A stretch of DNA of 64,000 nt from Jaapia argillacea MUCL 33604 (GCA_000697665.1 KL197731.1:1-64000); one strand, 5' to 3'. Positions 46,422-58,047 are shown, counted from the first letter of the stretch. Made by a program: numbers and translations. Notes: generated by a model from the letters alone, not told the origin.

Positions 46422-48562
46422 TTATTGGTGCGGACTTACATTCTCAACCCAGAGGATTCGCGCTGAAGGCGAAGTTGAACCAAATGCGATCGCAACCTCG
46501 AATTCTAGATACCAGTACGGGCCGTTTGGACCATTTCTCATGGGTAGCTTTCCCTGTAGGTTGGATATATCAGCGTTTATCGTGCATATTTCTTGGATCC
46601 CCTCCACGAATTTTCCTACAAATGGCGTGACTCTCAGAGACATAAAGACCGAGTGATGCGAACACACCTGCAGAGTCGCAGACCCACTGCGTATTTGCTG
46701 CAGTTTCATTCGCAGTGAATACCGAGGTGTTGAAGTCGGCGAGACGCGCATCTTTGGTTGTGTAGGCTCGATAGTACGACTTCTTTCTTTCTTGGTTATC
46801 CTTCAAGAGCATACCCTGGATATAATATCATGAGGTCACAAGCACGCAAGAGTAGATCAAACCACTCGCATATGGGACAACTAAGTCCCAACCACCGTTC
46901 ACGAAATCGCCATTTGGGTATCGAGCGAAACCTCGTTTAACGTGCTCCGGGTCATGGGAATTGTACGGCACAATGATTCGCTGACCAAATGCAAAACGGG
47001 CGGCACGAGCAACGACACTGTGCTTTAGGAACCAAACGAGAGCCCCGGATACGGCGGCTTTGACACTGCGGTGTTGTTGGTTAGCAGAGGAAAGGTCGCA
47101 CACGGAGGGGACTTACTTTTTCTTGCCGCCTTGGATGACAGGCATGCCTGGCTCATATTCATCCCTCAGCTGATCTTGAAAATAGGGAGAATTTCCGAAG
47201 TCTCCCAGGAGGAGAAGGTGCTGAAGAGGTTCGATATCAAATATGAATAGGAACAGATGCGCGAACGATAACAACCTTTGGATCATTCTTTCCTTTGAGC
47301 TCGTTGATACCCGAAATGATAAGTTGAATCTCCTTATCGAAGTGCTTCGCTACGTCTTCACTGTTCAAATTTATAAGACAAGCTTTGAATAACAAGGCAT
47401 TTGACGACTCACCGAGGTACTTCCAGTTTTCCGTCAGGGAAATAGTTCTTTTCGGTCTCAACGTCGACGGGGAAGGTGTAGATGTCTTCCGAGGCATCAA
47501 ATGTGGTCTTTGCCTTAGAGAATTCTGCTCGCACATCCTCTGAGAGCTTAGCAATTCCTTCGTCGTCGAGCTTGTCCGCGAACATATGGCCAACCATGTC
47601 GTCGAACGAATCATCGATCAACTCGGATCCTGCCTCGATACCTAGAGAGACATCAGTATCTGTGAGCCCAGTGCCAACCCAGCGTGAGGCTCACATTTCG
47701 AGGGGAATCCTTGTATCTCCTGTAACTTCAATGGAGAGCGTTGGTTGACTGAATACAATGCGATGTCCGTCGTCGAGCCACCAGAATCGCAGACGATGAA
47801 CTTTGTGCCAGCCTATAAAATAGCTTGAACGTCGAATGGTAGCACAAATGGCTGCCAACTTACATCCAGTTTGAGTTTGCCTTCCAACATCGCCCAATGA
47901 ACGGCTGCTTCAGTTTCGGGAACGAAGGCCGCTTTTAAATCGTCTTTGATGATGCCTGCTGCGACCGCGGCACGGGCTAGAAAGCCATACTCCTGCGTAT
48001 ACCACCCGTTCGGAACGGTGAAGACGACTTCGACCGTTGGTGCAAGTCGTTGCCAGACCTCGTTCCCAAATTTGCTGACGAAGATGGATCGTGCGTGTTG
48101 AAAGAGGTATTTCAACCAATCTCTGTATACTGAGTCAATGTTGATGTTTGGCGGGAGAGTCAGGATATTAGCTTTGTCGACCGTAGTTTCGGAGAAGGGG
48201 CGCCCGAGTTGGTGTACATGTCGCTTGAAAGAGTGGACGTAGGCCCATCCCTCTTTCTCCCCCTGCTCCACGATTTTGTCCATCTTCGTCCGACCCCCGT
48301 AGGCGCGAGGAGTGCCACTTTGATCATAAAACATGGCCGTCAAAACCTTGGCTCTCTCAGCTGCCTCAGGCTGGTCAGGCCAAGAGCTAACGTGCTCGAC
48401 CCGGGGCCTTTGACCGGGGAGAAGGTACAGAAATGAGACAGCCTGACGATGCGTCAGCGCAGGTCACATCGAGGGGGAAAGGTGACATGCAGATTGTGTG
48501 GTCCCAATATCGATGGCAAAAACGACCTTGAGTTCACCAGTCCAAACGTCGAGGCTCGCCAT
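46422..48562 (-). CDS. Hsp70-like ATPase (HSPA12-type)
   Basis: A multi-exon gene starting at the ATG at 48562 (MASLDVWTGELKVVFAIDIG) and ending at 46422. The actin-like ATPase core is visible as phosphate-1 AIDIGTTQSAVSFLYLLPGQ, the middle part VEVVFTVPNGWYTQEYGFLA, phosphate-2 FIVCDSGGSTTDIALYSV and adenosine motif HLLLLGDFGNSPYFQDQL, which has GD where most Hsp70s have GG. The C-terminal part (WYLEFEVAIAFGS, SARILW) replaces the normal substrate-binding domain, as in the HSPA12 group that is expanded in basidiomycetes. Clients and function of fungal HSPA12-type proteins are unknown. The first intron (48443-48490) needs a GC donor to join TQS to AVSF; the fused paralogue at 49528 has a normal GT at the same place. 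No trefoil domain precedes this copy. Confidence 0.85.
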
Positions 48563-49527
48563 GGCTAGAAAATTTGTTCTGAGTTCAGAAGTGAACGTCG
48601 CTCTATGGGAGATCAAAGAGGTGATACATACCATGGAGATTTGAGTCGATCGGGCCGAGGATCTTTAGTTCAGGGCATGACCAACTGAGCTACGGAAGAA
48701 GGCCATTCGGGGACTTGTAAAGTGCGAAGGTGTGCACATCTAGCTGTCGGCTTTTCGAGGGGAGAAAGATGTCACCCCGAAACTTTGGCAAGCGCAAGAG
48801 GTTCCCAACCCCAAATCCTACCGATTGGAAATGAAAACCTGAGAACAGGACGCCCTTGGAACATAGATGTTTCTGCCAGGGTCAGCTGCTGTTCGTTCAC
48901 GGGAGACAGGGCGATAACAAGCGCACCGCTGGATCAAGTTGCATACGATCACAATATCACTATTGGACTAGATTGGACTGCAAAATGATTGGGCGACAAT
49001 CTGTCGTTTCAAAGTGAGCGCTTGAAGCTTGAAGACCACCCCCAACCTAGTTTCTCGCTCAAGTTTGCCGCCTTCTCGGAATGTTCACACGCAAGTTAAG
49101 TTACAGACACGACAGTACCTCGGCACTCATCTGTCGACCGCCCCGGACGTCTGGTCCAACACCGAAGCCACACGAACCCTCTGAACAGAAAAGCGGGGTG
49201 CCTTCTTTTTCCAGGGACTGATCTGCTGTTGTGAGCCCGAGAGTCACCCAGCTCCCGTCGTTCCGTAACTTGTTGACCCATTCCTTCCAGACTCAAACGC
49301 CACACCCTTTGAAACATGCTCGGCGGCACAGCTCCGAGTCAGCAACATGATTTCAAGTAGCCATACTTATCCATTCGTGGATTCGCACAATTTCCGGGGA
49401 TAAATGGGGCCTTGCTATTTGTACCTCTGCCGCATTGTTCATAGCCATTTATGCCACCGCATCTTAAGGGCTGACTTCGCTTTCGAATCACAATCTCCTC
49501 CACTGGCACTCCATTATCGTAGCAGCA
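48563..49527. other. Intergenic between two Hsp70-like genes
   Basis: A head-to-head promoter region of about 960 bases. 48655-48800 is related to 42235-42380, and on the minus strand both carry a tRNA-like A-box (GTAGCTCAGTTGG, and a diverged copy). No tRNA folds from it. No gene is seen. Confidence 0.4.
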
Positions 49528-52361
49528 ATGGGTTCCAATGCATATGAATCTGGAAAACTTCAAAACGGGCGCTACCTCATCAAGAATGCTACTTTGGGTA
49601 CTTTTGTCCGCCTCTTCAACGGAGATGACCCGTCCACTCTTCAGGCCTATGACTCTAACGACTCGGAGGACTTGAAGGTACGCCCCCTCTTCAACTTGAT
49701 GAGAATCTCGATACGATCTCGTTGACCTTCAGTGGGACATTGAAAAAACCTCTGACGGAAAGTACACCGTGACGAACTACAGATGGCATCACAATGTCTA
49801 CGTTCGTGACGAACCAAGTAACCATGATGTGGTCAAGGCTTGGTCGCTATCTGTTGGAAGATCTCCTTTCAAGTGGGAAATTAGACCGATGAAGCAGACT
49901 GCCAAGTATCTGTGAACCAACTTCCTTCCCATGCCCGTGTATCGCCCATGGCTCACCACGTGATGGATTTATTCCAGCATCTCACCAGACAACGACTCGG
50001 ATCTCTACTGGGACTTTGGGAATAGTACTACGGGTACAGAGGTGCGTCAATATGACAATTCACTGGCGACAACTTGTCAATGCGTCGGTTCTGCTACCCA
50101 TACCAAATCTATAGCTCAAGGTTAGATACTCCAACATGGCTGGGAATCGTTTCTGGCACTTCATCCGCGCGCCGACCCCTTCCACCGATACATCGCCGCA
50201 GCCCACAACTTCTCCCCGTCCACCACCACCTATAGTCCCACACGACCCACCCCCATCCAACGCACCGAACGACTCACCGAAAGTCTCTCAACCAGACCGT
50301 GAAGAGAAGAAAGCGCTTATTTTCAGTATGGACGTTGGGACAATATCTTCGGTTGGTCATCCTCTCCCGAATCCCTCTTTTTAGCCATCTTTACCTTTTA
50401 TTGTGTTTAAAGGTTGTCTCCTTCTTGCGTCCTGACGACGCAGCTCCGGTACCCGTCAGTAATTGGCCTCTGAGCAATGCCAACGTCCGAGCTGTTCCAT
50501 CGGTTATGACATTCAATCCGGGTGGGAAAATCCTCTATGGGCGTGAATCCGAACCAGCAGGAGGGCCCAATGTCGTGGCAGGTTTCAAGCGCAAGGTGCT
50601 TCAGCTGTGGAGCGCCGATCAGGCTAACGATATTATTCCCGGTCATAGCATCGCATCCGTTTACGAGGATTGGATACGATTTCTATTCCTGCGTGCCAAG
50701 GAGGTATTTGAGAAGAATAAGCGGGGCTCTGATCGCGAAAATGATTGGAAAGAAAGGCTTCTCATATTCGCCATTCCAAATTCTTGGACTTTGACCGAAC
50801 AGACGATACTTCGTGACACAATTGTTGCCGCGGGATGTGTCGAAGACAAGAATAACGTCCGCTTCGTAACTGAGTCAGATGCCGTCCTTCACCATCTGAT
50901 TCACAATAAAGGGCTGAAGTTCGAGGTCAGTGTCGTGGTAGCTGATAAACATTTTGCTGATGCGATGTCAATATGTCTAGGATAACAAAGAGTTTATCAT
51001 CTGCGATGCCGGAGGGTCGACAATTGAGGTGGCCTTGTACCAGGTAAAAAGGGCCAGTCCTTTGATGATTACCCAAAAGGCAAAAGCGCCATCGAGCAGT
51101 AGGCCATGTTATGTAACTTGCCAAGGGTTCAGGCCTTGATTCTGTGTTTTCCTAGCCGTCAAGCTCGATCTTTTCAAGGCATACACACAATATGCCACAG
51201 AGTTGCAAGGGACCATGGTAAAACCGCAAGAAGGGGAAGATCAGGAAGAGGATTTTGGCGATGAAGCTGGGGAGGAGAAAGAGTGAGTTGACCGACACTG
51301 CGTCTCTCAATCGGTGACCGTAGCGATTCTAGGGATCCTTTGCAAGATTGTGTTGACACAATCCAAACGGCCATTGATCAAATTGCAGAGGGTAATGCGC
51401 CCAAGGTACGCGTTATTCACTCGTTCTCTTCATCTCTGAAACGAAAATGTCGTAGACGCTTATTTTGATGGGCGGCTTTTTTAACATCCCGCGAGTCTAT
51501 GATGATTTGCGCGGACACTACGAAGGAAAAGGGATGGCGGTCGCTAAGCGGTGCGACCTTTCACTGATAGGCTAATACGCTTGACTTACTCGTTCCATAA
51601 GGGCTGAACAGAGCGCTGTTGCGGATGGGGCTCTTTACTTTTATCGCTGCAACGCCGTGGTCGCTCATGCCGCTCCGTTCGGTTATGGTTGTAGTGTCCT
51701 AGTGTCAGCAAAGGCGAACAAAAACGGTATTGAAGGCAGGAAAGTGCTTAGATTCCCGAATGGGTTGTTTGTGGAGGGCGGCTGGAGTCCGATTATCGTC
51801 TATGTGAGTCTTCTAATCACTTATTCCATCACAGGGGGTCCGGAACTCGCAATAGGGACAGCTCGTGCAAGAGGGCGAAAGATCGAAGAGGATGTTCTAC
51901 ACCAAAACTTACGCCAGCAGATATGCAGAACTTTCAAAAGTTGAGGTCGACCTATACGCACGGGGAAGAGAAGGAAACCCCGATTGGGTATTTGATAAAA
52001 ATGGTAAGAACAGTTGTTCCGTTATAAGTTCTCACTTCAATAGATTTCTGCTACAGGGAATCTCATGAAAGGTTTCTGGACCGTTGCTACAATTCAAGTC
52101 GACTTCTCGGAACTGGAGGGTAAGTTGGAGAAGGTGAACAGAAGGAATGGCATCCCCTTCTACAAACTCGAGTTCGAGGTTGAGATATTGTTCGGGTCGC
52201 AAAGCTTGCAGGCCACGGTGTTTTGGGGGGAGGGCGGAAAGGTTAGCCGCTGTTTCCAAATTTCTTACCAGCGGTCTACTGATGGAATTTCCCAGTTTAT
52301 GAAAGAAACGAGCTTCGCCCCACCAGCCGATGCCTCGGACAAGTTTAAGCATACTCGGTGA
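49528..52361 (+). CDS. Beta-trefoil + Hsp70-like ATPase fusion
   Basis: The traced first exons are 49528-49677, 49733-49911, 49978-50041, 50115-50351, 50413-50925 and one from 50981, with more exons to 52361. Residues 1-150 are a beta-trefoil (KLQNGRYLIKNATLGTFVRL, DLKWDIEKTSDGKYTVTNYR, DSDLYWDFGNSTTGTE, NRFWHFIRA) with the same intron positions and 64-base exon 3 as the stand-alone trefoils. In those the chain stops at NFIRAQA; here it runs through HFIRAPTPSTDT into a Pro/Ser/Thr linker of about 45 residues. The Hsp70-like core follows: IFSMDVGTISSVVSFL, IFAIPNSWTLTEQTI, FIICDAGGSTIEVALYQV, LILMGGFFNIPRVYDDL and the HSPA12-type tail FYKLEFEVEILFGS. An intron of about 57 bases ending at 51155 is inferred to keep the frame. 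This suggests a lectin-like sensor coupled to an ATPase; function is unknown. Confidence 0.8.
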
Positions 52362-53034
52362 AGGGATACCTATGTCGTATGTCGGGCCAGTAGCCTCAAA
52401 GCGCTATCCAGCGGTTGCGGGCAAGTGATTCGGTTGGCAGAGTTGATCATGAAGAAGTTATTCACACATGTGGATCATTGTCGAAGATGTTCCTAATCCA
52501 ATCAATGGGTGGCGCTATTGTATTACAACAAGTACAGAGAGCAAGGTGCGACAAGAACACAGATATAACGAACTGGAGACTGGAAGAAGGGGGAAACAGC
52601 AAACATGCTCGATGTCCAATATGATGGAGACTCGGAGCGACTCGAATGAGTAAAGTATATACAGAGTACGGAACCGAACGTGAATGGGAAGAAACATTAT
52701 TTCGAGTCGCATGATGCTAGGTCCATTCGAGGGATTGCGGGGTGGTGGGGGATAACTAGGTCGAACTGTATACGGATGTGACAGTCACTGAGGATTTGGA
52801 GGGAATCCGCCGGACCTCGGGCTGCGCATCAGTCAATTTCACCACCAGAGAGGTTAGGGAATAGGTATGTTGGCGAGGGTCGAGTCTATCGAGGCTGACG
52901 GCGGAGAGTGTAGGAGGATGGTGGGGGTAATGCGGGTATGTGGATGGGTCCAACAATCACGAAGTCTTGGGGACGAGGGAAAGAAACCTAAGAACGGTGC
53001 CGGCGCTACACGATTGGCGACCAGGACGGAGTAT
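52362..53034. other. Convergent intergenic region
   Basis: About 670 bases between the 3' ends of the trefoil-Hsp70 gene (plus) and the Mo25 gene (minus). No gene is seen. Confidence 0.45.
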
Positions 53035-54474
53035 TCACAGACTCTGAATCTGGACAATAAGGAATTGTTTTTCATCCTGAACGCGAGCAAGTTAGCTCCC
53101 GTGAAGATGCTGACATGAACACGGGTGCTTACCGTGAATTGTTCATCTGCGAACAGAACGGGGAATTATCAGCTTAACTGCGGTTACGAGAATGTGATGA
53201 CAATCACGAACCCTCCTTGTCATTATGGAAGCTCTTGAGGAAAACGAGCAACTTATCCTTATTTCTCCTTAGTATCGTTTCGATCTGTGGAGGTTTCTTG
53301 GGATTCGCAACGAACACCTGAACAACCAATCAGGAATGTCCGAGAATAAAGGGAAGCGTGCAGGGGCGAACCTTGAAGACGTGGAATGCCTCAAATTGAA
53401 TATTCTTGCTTTTGTCTCTGAGCAGGTTCATCATCATCTTCAGGTTGGCTTCGTTTGCAATGTATCGTGTCATGACGTTGAAGTTCGCTCGATCAAGGAG
53501 AATTTCACCCAGTAGTTTGAGAGATTGGCGCTTGGTCACATAGTTGTTGGAGAGGATTAGGGTCGTGAAGGATGAGAAAAACTGTCCACGGGAAATTAAC
53601 ATGCAGTAGAAGAAAGAGAATCGAAGAACGTACGCGATCATAATTCTTGTCAAGGTATTCCGCTACCATGGGTTTATGTCGTGTGAGCGTCTCTTTGAGG
53701 TTTGTGTAAGCATCACAGGAGATTCCGAACGTCGTCGTTTCGATGTAATGAGGGAACAGGTAGAATCTAGTTCAAATTACGGCATTAGACATCATGACAC
53801 ACGATGAATGAGATAGGGGCCGAGTGGGCCCCTCACTTACTGCTCGGAATATAACAGAATTTTACAGAGCGGTTCATGCCTCAACATCTCTCTCAGAACC
53901 AAGCCCGTGTTGAGGGCAATCTCCTCGTTCTCATAGCCCTTGAGGGCTGCGAAAATGATATCCTTCTTCTGACATAGGTATTCGACGGTGGGGTATCTTG
54001 ACCCGATCTGTCTTCGAAGGAGATTGTTGAATATCTGAACGACGTCCTTTCGAGCCTCGAATTCGAAACGGGCGATGTTGGTCACCAGATGGTAAAGGAG
54101 GTCGGTATTGTAGGTTTCCTGAGCTAGCTGAGCGATAACTTCTGGTATGGGGTCCGCTGTGAGGGAAAGCGTCAGTGGCGTCGCACATCACCCATATAGG
54201 GCTCCAAATGTGAGAGAAAATGCAACGCAAACGTACCGCCGTCACCGTAAAGGATGGCCTTGATCTGCTGGAGATTTCTTGACACATCTTCGTTCGCCTG
54301 GGGCACCCAACACCCACAATCAACACTCATCGCACCTGGCTAACTTATCGAGACAAAGCGTACCCTTCTCCTTGTCTCGCCGCCTGGTGGACCTGACTCC
54401 AGCTTCGGTATAGCATCTCTAAGTCCTCGGACGATGTCAGGGGGTGTCCTCGGTTTCGTTCTGAAGAAATTCAT
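53035..54474 (-). CDS. HYM1: Mo25/Cab39-like protein (Hym1)
   Basis: The gene begins [20 protein letters not shown] at the ATG at 54474. It continues with [120 protein letters not shown] and [20 protein letters not shown]. This is the helical-repeat scaffold Mo25, which in fungi works with a GCK kinase in the RAM/MOR pathway for polarity and cell separation. Near the 3' end a 14-base exon (53133-53146) encodes DEQFT and joins to the last exon (53076-53035), which encodes [13 protein letters not shown]. This matches the conserved DEQF-x-DEK of the family; without these two splices the protein would end early at HNDKEGS. Confidence 0.93.
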
Positions 54475-55006
54475 CGCCGCCAGCACGAAACAAACCCAGA
54501 ATCAACGATTCTATGTGTATCAGATAGTTTCTGTCGATGTAGACAGGAGGAAATAAGGGGGAGACGAAACCAATAGGCGAGTGTCCGTGGTGGAGAGGTT
54601 TGGTTGAAGTGCTTGATGCTCGGCAACCACCGCAATTGCCGTAATTACACTCCTCGGCAATTCTGTCAACTCAGCATGTGTCAGCTGGAAAATATTGGTT
54701 CTCCCTTCTTGCCCTTTGCTCCCCGTCGCACCAGCTAGCTAAGAAGTCGACTACACAAAGACCCCAACATCCAGTTGGTTTGACCTGCAAATACCTGCAA
54801 GCCCCATAGTGTGAACTGGGAAACCCATTGATATGGCACAGTCTACGTCTTCATCATGCCACAACACGAAAGCACGAAGTCAAAAGGGAGTTCATTGGAG
54901 GCCTCCTTCACAAGGTAAATAAATTACACCTCCATAGATGATGAAAGGTCATGGTACATTATGATACAACCCGAAACCACCCAGATGTTCTTCATTTTGC
55001 AGACGA
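54475..55006. other. Intergenic
   Basis: About 530 bases between the Mo25 start and the GNA1 stop, both on the minus strand. No gene is seen. Confidence 0.4.
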
Positions 55007-55737
55007 TCAGAGTCGAGGAGATTGCACATGCTCCTTGGGCGCATACTTCGCCTGGAAGAAGATCCAAGTTAGCGTCTATCCACAAGGTGGAGCTAGTTAG
55101 ACTCACCATCTCGTTTTCCTTCTGCACATATCCACATTTCTGGTAGAAAGCTGGAATAGGGAGAACCAATGAGCGTCGGTGGATGCGAACCGGTGTGACA
55201 AAAACGCACGAATATTATCGTTGCTACAGTTGAGGATCGTCTTGTAGCATCCGCTGTTCTCGCTCAACCCAGTCAACACCTGGATGATTCTCAGCCCCAA
55301 CTTCTTCCCTTGTTGCTTCTTGTCAACCGCAATATCTTCAATATGACCCACACTCCCCAACCCTCGCAGGAACTTCCTCTCGATGAAGACTGTGCCAACG
55401 CCGATAATAACGTCGGTATTTTTGTCGACCATGACGATCATGTAGTACGTCAGGGGCAGGGCGCGCATTGCGTGGAACTGAGCCACCCATGCCTCCTCAC
55501 CAGGGTCCGTCACGACAGTGAGGACGGAAAGAACGTCAAGGTGGCCACGTCGGTAGTCTGTAGCAGCAAGTGGACGAACCTATCGAGCAAGCGCGCGACA
55601 AAACGTTAACTAAAGAACATCGGAAGAAGCGGCCGAGTACTCACATGGACGTCCTGATGCAGTTGATTCTTAACTTCGAGGGAGATCAGCTCGGCCGGAA
55701 AGAGAAGGTCAAGCTCAGAGTCTGGCGTGAACGGCAT
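55007..55737 (-). CDS. GNA1: Glucosamine-6-phosphate N-acetyltransferase
   Basis: Starts at the ATG at 55737 (MPFTPDSELDLLFPAELISL) with introns after DVH, before AFYQKCGY and after NEM. GNA1 acetylates glucosamine 6-phosphate with acetyl-CoA in the cytosol, the second step of UDP-GlcNAc and hence chitin precursor synthesis. Family blocks are VRPLAATDYRRGHLDVLSVL, VIIGVGTVFIERKFLRGLGS, GHIEDIAVDKKQQGKKLGLR with the Q-x-G-K-x-L-G acetyl-CoA loop, LSENSGCYKTILNCSNDNI and FYQKCGYVQKENEM. The tail is short (AKYAPKEHVQSPRL). GNAT fold and length are normal. Confidence 0.93.
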
Positions 55738-56116
55738 TTTCGTAGAAACGAGAGTCGAGTAAATGGGAGTCGAGGGAGAAAAACTATAGGAAAGTGGGTT
55801 GAGGAGATGGTTGTTGACTAGCAGCAAACGTTGGTTGTCACTTATAGCAGTTGCCTCTTTTGGACACAGCCTGAAGGCGATGCTCGGGGCGATACTCCAC
55901 CCGATGTCAGTAGCACGAAGGCGATTTCTGATTACCGTGGAGGCTGTGGTAGGCAGTTAGGTAGTGTACAACCAGTGAGTGCTAGTGCAGATGGTAGTAT
56001 GATAGAATTTTCGGAAAGCGAAATGAGTGTGGCACAGTGACAATGGGTGTACAGGCAAAGGAGTGTTTTACGATGTAGTAGTTTCAAATCCAATCATCTT
56101 GGTACAATAACGACAT
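55738..56116. other. Intergenic
   Basis: About 380 bases between the GNA1 start and the 3' end of the first PGGGRRH gene. No gene is seen. Confidence 0.4.
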
Positions 56117-58047
56117 TTAAGTAAAGGGGAGCCAGGGGACGCGGGCGGAGACGTTGCTTCTTTTCTTGGTTGGAGTGGATGGGCTCATGGGTGATAAAGG
56201 GATGTCGGCGTTGAAGTCCGGAGGAGTGTACGGTTGAGGAACGATCGAGCGAGGTTTCGAAGAACCTGCTCTGCTGGAGAGTGTCGATTTGCGTTCTCGT
56301 TCTCTTGGAGGAGACTTGCTATCATCACTCAGTGGCAGTGACAAGCGGCTTTCTTCTCCTTCCGAGCCGTAGAAGATCCTCTCTACAAACGGTGTGAGTT
56401 CAACCGCACAACGATCGGGGAGAAGATACTCACCGTCAAATCGAGTCGTATCAGGGAAAGAAGTAGTTGAGGGGGTGCGGAGTGATTCTAGCACGTCCTC
56501 AACTGTAATCTCGGAGCTGGCAAGGGAAGGAAGGGAGTAAACTGAGGGGGTGGAATATTCGCTATCTGTGTCTGGTTCACGGGGGAACGGGACATGAACA
56601 TCATGTCCTACACCCCACTGTCGACTAGAGGGTGTCGAACGACCCGAAAAAGTTGACCCTTCAATGGATTCATCCGCATCGTACGCGCCTGGAGACGCGG
56701 TTGTACGATCAGACACCAGTGAACTCGGGGTTGGAGTTGGTGATCGATCTTCCTCCTCAACTGTCGCCGATGCCCTGGGAGTGGAAGACGACAAGGTAGT
56801 CCCAATAGATGGCCGATAATCGATGAATTCCAGGCTGATAGGCGACACAGGAGGGGTTGGGAGCCCGCCGGTTGGCGTAGGCTTGGCTCGAGGCCATGCG
56901 ACTCGACTTTGCTTCTGTGTACCACCTTGAACCGCGGGTTTGAACAACGATGGGACAAAATGACGACGTCCGCCGCCAGGCATAACAGGTGGCCGGGCGT
57001 TAGATGCGCTGCTTGACTCCGCAAAACTCGACCCAGACAGTGGGGGAGGCGCTGCAGTCGGTCCTCCAGAAACTTTGGGCGGTTTAGTAACGCTGGGTGT
57101 GGCTCGACGACCACCTCCGGGCTTGACTTTCTTGGACCGGTCAGAAGCGAATGTAGGAGAGAATGTGACGGCGTTGATGCAGCGATCCGCTTCGGACATC
57201 ATAACTTTGGTCCTGTTGTACCCAGTGTAGTTGGCGGAGCGCCCTGCATCTGAGGTAACGGGAATGTCTTGGATAATCCGTTTACCGAATTCACCGATTA
57301 CCTATGCGAATGCGCGATGAGTTGCATATTTTATCGAGCATAGCAGAATATACACTCACAGATCCTTTTCTGGAGCACTCCTGCAGAGCGCCAAACATGA
57401 TCGAGACCCAGTCTCTTACTGTGGACCGCTTGAATTCGACCAAAGAGGCCTCCTTGGCCATGATCTCAGCGTTGACTTCTCTAATCTGAGTCTTGAACGC
57501 GTTGAGTTCGTCCAGCCTTCTCTGCACGGCGCTATCGTAGGGGTTCATGCCTACCATGGATCGCTCCACGGCTCCGACTTGCGAAGAAAGAGAATGGCGG
57601 CGGGACTTGAGACCATCTAAGTGCTTTGTGGTTGACAGGATGTATTCGACGTGTTGACGGACAGGTTGAATGCGCGAAGAGAAATTGTTGAGACACGACG
57701 AAAACCGGCCAAGTAGAGTGCAGCACGCCTGTAGAGGATCCTGTCACAACGTTGAGTCGACAGTATCAAAATTGAATATTGAAAGGATTACTCACTCGAA
57801 AATCGTGGCTTTCAGCCCAGCCCCAAGATTCAATTGCACTCGAGACAGTGGAAAATTCGGCACTTAATCTTGCGAGGCTATAATTTTTTTTGAGCACATA
57901 GACGGCAAGGTTGAGCAGTTACAAAACGACATACGATTGGATGAATGACTCTTCTGAGTCGGCAAGATTTTGAAGGAGGTCCTGGTCTTCCTCTAAGGAG
58001 AATGTGCTGCGAGTCCGTGATGTGTACGCCGACGACGAATCAGACAT
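56117..58047 (-). CDS. Coiled-coil (BAR-like) protein with PGGGRRH-motif tail, paralogue 1
   Basis: Four exons (58047-57935, 57877-57796, 57740-57360, 57301-56117) give 586 residues. The first 240 residues are helical and heptad-like (LARLSAEFSTVSSAIESWGW, FKTQIREVNAEIMAKEASLV, VRDWVSIMFGALQECSRKGS, VIGEFGKRIIQDIP) and look like a BAR/AH-type membrane-binding module similar to fungal Ivy1-like proteins. The remaining 340 residues are disordered and Ser/Pro/Thr-rich, with two basic Gly motifs (KPGGGRRATPS, MPGGGRRHFVPSL) and a conserved C-terminus SARVPWLPFT. The function is not known; membrane curvature or vacuole/endosome signalling is an inference from the helical part. It is the first of three minus-strand tandem paralogues. 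Confidence 0.75.

Noticed and set aside
48631-48692. Functional tRNA gene on the minus strand
   Set aside because: The A-box and a B-box-like string are present, but the acceptor, D and anticodon stems do not pair and the spacing is short.
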